Source of the DNA: Planctomycetota bacterium
Lineage (GTDB): Bacteria; Planctomycetota; Phycisphaerae; Sedimentisphaerales; Anaerobacaceae
NCBI GenBank assembly: GCA_017885385.1
Contig: JAFNGF010000004.1
Span: 1 to 11,119 of the forward strand
DNA: 11,119 nt
Reading direction: 5' to 3'
Made by a program: the position numbers and the translations under genes. Positions 6,173 through 11,119 of the stretch are shown here, piece after piece. The number at the start of each line of letters is the position of its first letter. Positions within the stretch are counted from its first letter, which is position 1. The notes beneath the pieces were generated by a model. It made no database searches. It worked only from the letters and a program-made list of their open reading frames with translations, and had not been told where the DNA came from.

Positions 6173-7654
6173 TCACTGAATCTCAATATAGAAACGTGAG
6201 TTTTCAGTGTACTTCCCGATGTGCAGTCGCTTGGATCCTTCGGTCAGTTGCGATCCCAGGACTGAAACGTTCTCGAAAGTCACGTCGCGAACGTTGTGTT
6301 CGGCATCCGCTCCCTCGATCTGCACAAGATAATCGCCGGGTTTGCCCTCCACTGTCACGTTTCTAAACCGCACATTTCGGATGAATCCGGGCGTTTTCTT
6401 GCGCATATACTGGTTTACCACCGGACACAGGCGGATGAACTGGCCTTGGCCTTCGCCGTGGATCCTGATGTCCTCGATGGTGACGTCCTCCAGCCGCATG
6501 TCCTCACCCGGCTCCAGAAGAAATGGCGTCATGCTGAAGTGGATAATGTCGAGATTCCGGAGCGTCACGTTGCGCATAAATGCGGCACGGCTCTCGTGTC
6601 CGAGCAAGAAGATGCGAGCCCGGTCACACCATAGAACTGAGCTCTCCACCGTAATTCGCTCGACATTGCTGTTCGGCGCACTGAAGTCAAGTCCCTTAAG
6701 AGCAACACAATCATCATCGCTCCTGATGAAGCAATCGGTTACCAGCACATCCTGGGAGTTGCACGGGTTGATGCCGTCATCGTTCTGGACGCGGGAGTTA
6801 CACAACTTCACGTTCCGGATCGTTACCCGCTGAGAATTCTTTGGCACGATGGTCCAATGGGACGAGCCGCGCAGAGTGATGCCGTTTACTTCTACGTTGG
6901 TGCTGTTGCGAATCGCAATCAGGTTACCCACCGGGCCTTTGCGCCACTCCCAGTCGGAGCCATCCAGAATGCCACGGCCGCAAATCCGAATGTTGGTCCC
7001 TTCCGCCAGCACCTCGGCCTTCACGATGGCACCGCCGGCAAGGTACAGGGTCTGATCGCTCTGTAGGACGATCTTATCCGGTTTGTGCACTCCGGGGCCG
7101 AAGTACACAACGCCTTTATCGCTGGCCTTTGGTACATCCGTTTCCAGTGGGTTCGCAAACAGCAGCAGGGGGCCCTTTTTACCGTCTGGTTCCATGCTGA
7201 GCTTACGCGGTTGGTCCAGTGTCAGGTTCAGGGTATGGTCGTCCTCCAACGTGTGCTGAATCCCCCACGACTGGGGGCGGATTACCACGTTTCGAAGCGA
7301 GCGCTTGGACACAATGCGCACTACGACCGGTCCTGACATATCGAAGCTGGCAAACGAATAGGAGCCACCGTGGTCCCATTGCTTTCCTGCAAATGGAGGG
7401 TCGAGAACGCGGGCCGTGTACACGTCAACGTTTTGACCCGCCACCTGTACTTGATACTCATCCGACAAGGCTTCCCCTGCCGGGGCGGGATAAGTAACGA
7501 CCTCTGCTACGCGCGCCACCGCACCCCAGCTCTGGTCAGGGGCCACGACAAAGGCTACAACTAACAGTCCAGCTGCCAGCCCCCACGGGGCCGGTAGCGC
7601 GCCGGCGTGGCCAGTCGTTTTGAAGCATTCGCATCGTGTGGGTTTAGCGGTCAT
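6173..7654 (-). CDS. Exported GH28-like (polygalacturonase-type) right-handed beta-helix protein
   Basis: This 493-aa protein probably acts on a uronic-acid-rich or related polysaccharide outside the cytoplasm. The start at 7654 is chosen because AAAGGAG (7669-7663) sits 8 nt upstream. The ATG at 7660 is only 2 nt from that site, and the longest frame (7711) starts almost at the predicted transcription start. The signal peptide has a hydrophobic core at residues 25-38 and ends at Ser-Trp-Gly-Ala (about 45). From residue 180 the chain shows the repeated beta-helix pattern (N-V-x-I-R-N, V-T-I-x-D-I). GH28 motif I reads Asn-Asp-Asp-Gly-Ile (291-295) and motif II Ser-Asp-Asp-Asp-Cys (312-316), so the catalytic carboxylates appear present. 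Motif III is replaced by Gly-His-Glu-Ser (352-355), and the substrate-binding Arg-Ile-Lys of motif IV is missing. It may therefore not be a true polygalacturonase, and GH49 or a related clan member remains possible. Confidence 0.78.
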   Translation of the reverse strand: MTAKPTRCECFKTTGHAGALPAPWGLAAGLLVVAFVVAPDQSWGAVARVAEVVTYPAPAGEALSDEYQVQVAGQNVDVYTARVLDPPFAGKQWDHGGSYSFASFDMSGPVVVRIVSKRSLRNVVIRPQSWGIQHTLEDDHTLNLTLDQPRKLSMEPDGKKGPLLLFANPLETDVPKASDKGVVYFGPGVHKPDKIVLQSDQTLYLAGGAIVKAEVLAEGTNIRICGRGILDGSDWEWRKGPVGNLIAIRNSTNVEVNGITLRGSSHWTIVPKNSQRVTIRNVKLCNSRVQNDDGINPCNSQDVLVTDCFIRSDDDCVALKGLDFSAPNSNVERITVESSVLWCDRARIFLLGHESRAAFMRNVTLRNLDIIHFSMTPFLLEPGEDMRLEDVTIEDIRIHGEGQGQFIRLCPVVNQYMRKKTPGFIRNVRFRNVTVEGKPGDYLVQIEGADAEHNVRDVTFENVSVLGSQLTEGSKRLHIGKYTENSRFYIEIQ

Positions 7655-7724
7655 ATTCATGGCTCCTTTTGTTCTTGGATACGATACTGCCTTATCCAAG
7701 TAGTTGGACATATTTCCAGATGAG

Positions 7725-7754
7725 AATATAGCATAAGCATACCATTGCCGAGAA
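7725..7754 (-). promoter_or_regulatory. Candidate extended -10 promoter of the GH28-like gene
   Basis: The minus strand carries TGC-TATATT (7733-7725), an extended -10 with 5 of 6 consensus bases. The -35 region (TTCTCG, 7754-7749) is poor, which is common with an extended -10. Transcription would start near 7718, giving a leader of about 63 nt before the start at 7654. Confidence 0.4.
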
Positions 7755-7801
7755 TCTGAAGCCTTTGCGGCAGGCTATGGACCGGATCCAGCCGCCCCCG
7801 C

Positions 7802-7817
7802 GTCTTCCGGCGAAGGC
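7802..7817 (-). terminator. Weak hairpin downstream of the minus-strand oxidoreductase
   Basis: GTCTTC (7802-7807) and GAAGGC (7812-7817) form a 6-bp stem with one G-U pair and a 4-base loop, about 50 nt after the oxidoreductase stop. No T run follows, so termination here is only a possibility. It lies between that gene and the GH28-like promoter. Confidence 0.2.
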
Positions 7818-7868
7818 AGAAGCGTGAGTGCCTGTGGAGGGGGAAGGCAACATCCCCGTGTCTTCCAT

Positions 7869-9191
7869 CTACAAAGACCATGGCGATCTCATTGCTCTTG
7901 CAAGCATCCGGTTGGCAGCATCGTCATTGAGAAATCGCTCATCCTTCGGGTCCCATCGCAGCTTGCGTCCGAGCCGAAGACAAATGTTGGCAGCGTGACA
8001 GGTCGTGACCGACCGATGCGAAACTTCAGCATTGGATATCGGCATACTGCGGGTTTTGACACAATCGAGGAAATTGCGATGGTGACCCGTCATGTACTCG
8101 TAGGATCTCTGCACAACTCGAATTTTCTCCATGATGGCTCGATGCGACGCAGTTATCTTACCGGTGTCATCAACGCTGACCCATCCTTCGGTGCCGACGA
8201 ACTTATTTCCTCTGGGGCCCCTGCCTGGCTCAGTCTCATCGTGACAGACCATCTTTACGCCATCAGTGTACGTTGCAGTGACCTCGAAACGCACCGGCGT
8301 ATTGAACAGACCGTCCTTTGGAAATTCCGCCCACCCTTCGTACTGTATAGGACCTGTATATTGACTGTCATGCGCCCACTGGGCCAGATCGTTAAAGTGT
8401 GCGCCAAGATCGGTCAATTGCCCACCGGAGTAATCGTATATCCATCGAAAAGTGCCATGACACCGCTTCGGTGTGTATGGCTCAAAGGGGGCAGGCCCAA
8501 GCCACGTATCGTAGTCAAAGCCGTCGGGTACGGGCTCAGGCTTTTGTGGAGGACACGTTGGGCCATTATGGTAGTAGCAATGCAGGGTACGCAGTTCGCC
8601 GAGCATACCGCTGCGAGCGATGTCCACGCCAAAACGAAAACAAGCGTTGCTGCGTCGTTGTGTACCGGACTGATAGATAGTCCCGAATCGCTTCATCGTA
8701 TCAGCAACAGCCCTGCCTTCAGCGATGGTCAGGGAAATCGGCTTTTCACAATAGATGTCCTTACCGGCCTTTGCAGCTTCGATGGAAATTATGGCATGCC
8801 AGTGGTCCGGCGTTGCTATCAGCACCGTGTCAACGTCATCGCGAATGAGTATCTCGCGAAAGTCTTTGCACGTCACACAGTCCTTGTTGCCGTATGCGGA
8901 ATCCACGGTTTCCTTTGCCTTGATCCGATGGTTTGTATCAACGTCGCAAACAGCCAGTATTCGCAGATCATCACAGGTAAGAAAATTCCGCAGATTGTGC
9001 ATGCCTTGACCGCCCAGGCCGATAGCACCCATCGTAAGCTGCTCGCTTGGCGGGATTTTGCCGTCTATGCCCAGAACTGAGGACAGGATGGCGGACCCCG
9101 CTTCGCGGGAACCCAAATGCGGGGCGGCAATCGTCGATACTGCTAATCCTGTCGCACTCTTGAGCACTGACCGGCGAGTTAGTGTCTTCAT
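7869..9191 (-). CDS. Tat-exported Gfo/Idh/MocA-family oxidoreductase (EKP type)
   Basis: This 440-aa NAD(P)-dependent dehydrogenase probably acts on a sugar, inositol or their derivatives in the periplasm or folds in the cytoplasm before export. The start at 9191 begins a twin-arginine signal: Thr-Arg-Arg-Ser-Val-Leu-Lys (residues 5-11), then a hydrophobic stretch to about residue 28. The longer frame to 9239 would bury that signal. The Rossmann nucleotide motif is GLGGQG (58-63) and the catalytic Glu-Lys-Pro lies at 149-151, with Lys150 the expected key lysine. The C-terminal alpha/beta domain has Gly-Gly-Gln-Leu-Thr-Asp-Leu-Gly-Ala-His (256-265), holding the family's conserved Asp261 and His265. 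The length fits the many planctomycete paralogues with Tat signals. The ribosome site (AGGCAGG) is weak. Its neighbour on the same strand, the GH28-like gene 214 nt downstream, has its own promoter candidate, but both may serve one polysaccharide pathway. Substrate unknown. Confidence 0.9.
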   Translation of the reverse strand: MKTLTRRSVLKSATGLAVSTIAAPHLGSREAGSAILSSVLGIDGKIPPSEQLTMGAIGLGGQGMHNLRNFLTCDDLRILAVCDVDTNHRIKAKETVDSAYGNKDCVTCKDFREILIRDDVDTVLIATPDHWHAIISIEAAKAGKDIYCEKPISLTIAEGRAVADTMKRFGTIYQSGTQRRSNACFRFGVDIARSGMLGELRTLHCYYHNGPTCPPQKPEPVPDGFDYDTWLGPAPFEPYTPKRCHGTFRWIYDYSGGQLTDLGAHFNDLAQWAHDSQYTGPIQYEGWAEFPKDGLFNTPVRFEVTATYTDGVKMVCHDETEPGRGPRGNKFVGTEGWVSVDDTGKITASHRAIMEKIRVVQRSYEYMTGHHRNFLDCVKTRSMPISNAEVSHRSVTTCHAANICLRLGRKLRWDPKDERFLNDDAANRMLARAMRSPWSL

Positions 9192-9229
9192 ACTGCCTGC
9201 CTTTAGCTGACGTTCATTCTTGGGTTTAG

Positions 9230-9259
9230 ATGATAACACAATGAGGATGATTTCGCCAA
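9230..9259 (-). promoter_or_regulatory. Candidate promoter of the minus-strand oxidoreductase
   Basis: On the minus strand TTGGCG (9259-9254, 4 of 6 to the -35 consensus), an 18-bp spacer and TATCAT (9235-9230, 5 of 6) are preceded by an extended -10 TG at 9238-9237. The start site would be near 9223, about 32 nt before the ATG at 9191. This also supports the start chosen for the gene, since the longer frame begins upstream of it. Confidence 0.42.
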
Positions 9260-9419
9260 AAGATTATCTGCAAGGTCTCCCGGTAAACCTTGATTCTTGG
9301 CATCCCAGAAGATAGTATAAGTGACGAATTTCGTAACGGTTGCCACAGTTTCAGATTGGTTGTATGAGTTTTTACACCCTGCGGGCCGATTTGATGCCGT
9401 CGGGACAAGAGAATGAACG

Positions 9420-9506
9420 GAAGACAGAAGACAGAGGACAGAAGACAGCAATCCGTCCTCCGTTATCCTGTCCGTCCTCCGTCCTCCGTCATCTGTTGTC
9501 CGTCGG
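9420..9506. repeat. Inverted array of a 7-bp unit (ARGACRG)
   Basis: The left arm has four 7-bp units, GAAGACA, GAAGACA, GAGGACA, GAAGACA (9420-9447). The right arm is the complement type, CCGTCCT and variants, starting at 9453, 9460, then (after a 5-bp step) 9472, 9479, 9486, 9493 and 9500. Read from the other strand the right arm is AGGACGG, so both arms carry one unit, A-R-G-A-C-R-G, in opposite orientation. The arms could fold on each other imperfectly. Such 7-bp arrays are remembered from intergenic regions of environmental bacteria. Confidence 0.7.
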
Positions 9507-9557
9507 GCGGCCCCTCTGCTTTTTGTGAAGGGGCATGCGGGTCGAAAATTGCCAGAA

Positions 9558-9620
9558 GTAGGGTATGCAGCCTTCTGCATACCATTTGCGGAATTTGGCG
9601 GTATGCGGAGCATACCCTAC
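9558..9620. repeat. Double REP-like palindrome (two units in opposite orientation)
   Basis: Unit 1: GGTATGCAG (9562-9570) pairs perfectly with CTGCATACC (9575-9583), 9 bp around CCTT. Unit 2: GGTATGC (9600-9606) pairs with GCATACC (9610-9616) around GGA. In addition GTAGGGTATGC (9558-9568) is the exact complement of GCATACCCTAC (9610-9620), so the whole block can close as an 11-bp outer stem. This matches the head-to-head organisation of BIME elements built from REP sequences. No REP-associated transposase (RAYT) is in the window. Confidence 0.72.
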
Positions 9621-9661
9621 GAATCTCATAGCAAAAAAAATGAAAAACGTGACAGCGCGCC

Positions 9662-9723
9662 GTCGCCAAAGCCTACTCCGCCGAAGCGGCTGCGAAGGCT
9701 GGAAGCTATGGCGCGTCGGCGAC
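9662..9723 (+). promoter_or_regulatory. Nested hairpin in the leader of the second oxidoreductase
   Basis: GTCGCC (9662-9667) pairs with GGCGAC (9718-9723). Inside it AGCC (9670-9673) can pair with GGCT (9697-9700), and inside that CCGC (9678-9681) with GCGG (9686-9689) around CGAA. The structure ends 12 nt before the ribosome site. GC-rich DNA folds easily, and the segment also reads as an Ala-rich open frame in phase with the gene but lacking a start codon. It is not a riboswitch class I recognise. Confidence 0.28.
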
Positions 9724-9734
9724 TATTCTTGTTC

Positions 9735-9743
9735 GGAAAGGAG
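9735..9743 (+). promoter_or_regulatory. Strong ribosome binding site of the second oxidoreductase
   Basis: GGAAAGGAG ends 8 nt before the ATG at 9752. It fixes this start against the possible upstream open frame, which has no start codon after its last stop (9650-9652). Confidence 0.75.
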
Positions 9744-9751
9744 CAACTGCC

Positions 9752-11101
9752 ATGGTGAAGAAGACAACACGTCGTGAGTTCATCAAGAGGGCCGCCGCCA
9801 TGGCCGGAGCGGCGGTGGGGGTACAGCGTCTGGCAGGGCCGTACGTCCTGGCAGGCCCGTCACCCAATACTGCGCTGGGGGTGGCGGTGGTCGGAGTCGG
9901 CGGCATGGGCGGCTACAGTGTCGGGGCCGCTATGGGCGAGCGGATCGTTGCGATCTGCGACGTCGACGAGAACAACATCGCCAGCGCGATGAAGGATATC
10001 AGCGAGAAACAGAAAGACAAGCCCGCTCCTAAGGTCTATTACGACTACCGCAAGATGCTCGACGAATGTCACAAAGACCTCGACGTGGTGCTGATCGCCA
10101 CGCCTGACCACAACCATGCCCCTGCGGCCATCCGGGCGATCAACCTGGGCAAGGCCGCCTTCTCCCAAAAACCGCTGGCCCACAATGTCTACGAATGCTA
10201 TGCCCTGGCCAAAGCCGCCAAGGAGAAGAAGGTCCTGACCCAGATGGGCAACCAGGGCCATTGTGGTGAAGGCATCCGTCGTGTATGCGAATACATTTGG
10301 GCGGGCGCGGTCGGCAACGTCACCGAAACGCACACCATCCTTGGCCGCAATTTTGGCGGTAGCGGTGGCCGGCCTGCCGGAAAACCGGTCCCCAAAGGCT
10401 TGCACTGGGACGAATGGCTTGGCCCGGCCCCGTATCGCGATTACCACGACGGTCTGCATCCGTTCAATTGGCGGTCCTGGCGACAGTTCGGCACCGGAAC
10501 TATCGGCGACATGGCCTGCCACAACATCGACGCGTTGTTCTGGGCCCTAAAGGTCGGCGAGGCCAAGCGTTTCACCGTGGAGTGCCTGACCCAAAAGGGC
10601 GGCAGCGAGGAGATGTACCCACAGGACAACGTCATCCGCTGGGAAGTTCCCGCCCGCGGCAACATGCTGCCGGTCAAGGTCTATGTCTACGACCATGAAG
10701 GGCTAAAGCCGGAGATTATGAAGGAGACCGAGAAGAAGTACGACCGTAAGTTCGGGGAGTTCACGTTGTTCGTCGGCGAGAAGGCCCTCATGGGCAGCGA
10801 TGCGCGGATCATCCCCGAGGACAAGCACAAGGAGACGCCCCCGCCGCCGAAGACGCTTGTCCGGGCGCACGGGGGACCGATCGAAGACCTCTTCTACGCG
10901 ATGAAGAACGGCGGCAAGCCCTGCTCGAACTTCATCGACTCGGCCGGTCCGCTCACAGCCTTCGCACTGAGCGGTCACTTGGCGATGTTCGCCGGTGTGG
11001 GAAAGAAGCTGGAATGGGATGTCGAGAAGATGCAGTGCATCAACATGCCCGATATTAACCGCTGCGTCCGCCGCGAGTACCGCAGGGGCTGGGAAGTGTG
11101 A
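9752..11101 (+). CDS. Tat-exported Gfo/Idh/MocA-family oxidoreductase (QKP variant)
   Basis: This 449-aa predicted NAD(P)-dependent oxidoreductase of sugars or polyols begins with a twin-arginine signal: Thr-Thr-Arg-Arg-Glu-Phe-Ile-Lys (5-12) and an Ala/Gly-rich hydrophobic stretch to about residue 34. The Rossmann motif GVGGMG lies at 48-53 and the acidic end of strand 2 at Asp70 (AICDVDE). The family's Glu-Lys-Pro is Gln-Lys-Pro (139-141), keeping the catalytic Lys140. The C-terminal domain carries Gly-Asp-Met-Ala-Cys-His-Asn-Ile-Asp (252-260), with the conserved Asp253 and His257. Residues 320-365 form a charged insertion (Lys/Glu-rich, then four prolines at 363-366). The product is complete. 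It is only distantly related to the minus-strand paralogue: they share motifs but differ in the lysine motif and the C-terminal half. They are divergently arranged about a 560-bp repeat-rich gap, so they are not a simple tandem duplication. GC-rich third positions, like the hydrolase gene. Substrate unknown. Confidence 0.9.
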   Translation: MVKKTTRREFIKRAAAMAGAAVGVQRLAGPYVLAGPSPNTALGVAVVGVGGMGGYSVGAAMGERIVAICDVDENNIASAMKDISEKQKDKPAPKVYYDYRKMLDECHKDLDVVLIATPDHNHAPAAIRAINLGKAAFSQKPLAHNVYECYALAKAAKEKKVLTQMGNQGHCGEGIRRVCEYIWAGAVGNVTETHTILGRNFGGSGGRPAGKPVPKGLHWDEWLGPAPYRDYHDGLHPFNWRSWRQFGTGTIGDMACHNIDALFWALKVGEAKRFTVECLTQKGGSEEMYPQDNVIRWEVPARGNMLPVKVYVYDHEGLKPEIMKETEKKYDRKFGEFTLFVGEKALMGSDARIIPEDKHKETPPPPKTLVRAHGGPIEDLFYAMKNGGKPCSNFIDSAGPLTAFALSGHLAMFAGVGKKLEWDVEKMQCINMPDINRCVRREYRRGWEV

Positions 11102-11119
11102 GCGGTTGTGGCGAGAAAA

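Larger units (their letters stand above)
9192..9751. other. Repeat-rich region between two divergent oxidoreductase genes
   Basis: These 560 bases contain no supported gene. From left to right: a candidate promoter for the minus-strand gene (9230-9259), an inverted array of 7-bp units (9420-9506), a small 5-bp hairpin (9511-9533), a double palindrome (9558-9620), a nested structured leader (9662-9723) and the ribosome site of the plus-strand gene. Short frames across the 7-bp array give Arg/Glu/Asp-rich peptides that are simply translated repeat. Confidence 0.6.

Noticed and set aside
7824..9080. A 418-codon open frame on the plus strand
   Set aside because: It lies opposite the minus-strand oxidoreductase, which has a Tat signal, Rossmann motif and Glu-Lys-Pro. 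The plus-strand translation shows no family motifs and has no ribosome site.
9290..9318. Plus-strand promoter TTGATT, 17 bp, TAGTAT
   Set aside because: Only 4 of 6 in each box and more than 400 nt ahead of the gene, with the repeat array between.
9203..9613. Minus-strand 136-codon frame rich in Arg, Thr, Asp and Gly
   Set aside because: Its composition is the translated 7-bp repeat and it runs through the palindromes. No ribosome site.
9420..9620. CRISPR array
   Set aside because: The repeats are 7 bp or palindromic without unique spacers of constant length, and no cas gene is present.

Overview
The window looks like a piece of a Planctomycetota-type (PVC group) chromosome or metagenome contig. 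The reasons are two Tat-signal Gfo/Idh/MocA oxidoreductases, a secreted BD-FAE-like alpha/beta hydrolase, an exported GH28-type beta-helix protein and an amidohydrolase tail, all carried on loosely packed, mostly monocistronic units with long repeat-bearing intergenic regions. This assignment rests on family content alone and no marker gene is present. No tRNA, rRNA or CRISPR array was seen.

Layout: 1-412 is the 3' end of an amidohydrolase-family gene. 413-735 is an intergenic region with a palindromic repeat (470-490), a good sigma70-type promoter (513-541) and a 10-bp leader hairpin (651-677). 736-4309 is a two-gene operon: a classic-clade AAA+ ATPase (321 aa) and, 34 nt downstream, a large cytoplasmic subtilisin-like S8 protease (857 aa). 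4608-5603 is an exported alpha/beta hydrolase. 5604-6172 is non-coding, with two diverged direct repeats 95 bp apart that look like remnants of an IS3-type transposase helix-turn-helix, and a terminator-like hairpin. On the minus strand, 6173-7654 is an exported GH28-like beta-helix protein and 7869-9191 a Tat-exported Gfo/Idh/MocA oxidoreductase, each with a candidate extended -10 promoter. 9192-9751 is a repeat-rich divergent intergenic region holding an inverted array of a 7-bp unit and a double palindrome. 9752-11101 is a second Tat-exported Gfo/Idh/MocA oxidoreductase on the plus strand.

Functionally there are two layers. The flanks are carbohydrate-scavenging genes: an esterase-like hydrolase, a polygalacturonase-like glycosidase and two sugar/inositol-dehydrogenase-type oxidoreductases, most of them exported. 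Between them sits a self-contained cytosolic AAA+/subtilase pair with no catabolic link to its neighbours. In that pair the ATPase has an aromatic pore loop (Tyr-Leu-Gly) suited to pulling on polypeptides, and the protease has an intact Asp/His/Asn/Ser set but no export signal. It is the best candidate here for an incompletely described system: an ATP-driven cytosolic proteolysis module, possibly for defence or stress. Its bordering palindrome and the downstream transposase-like remnants suggest, but do not prove, that it is accessory.
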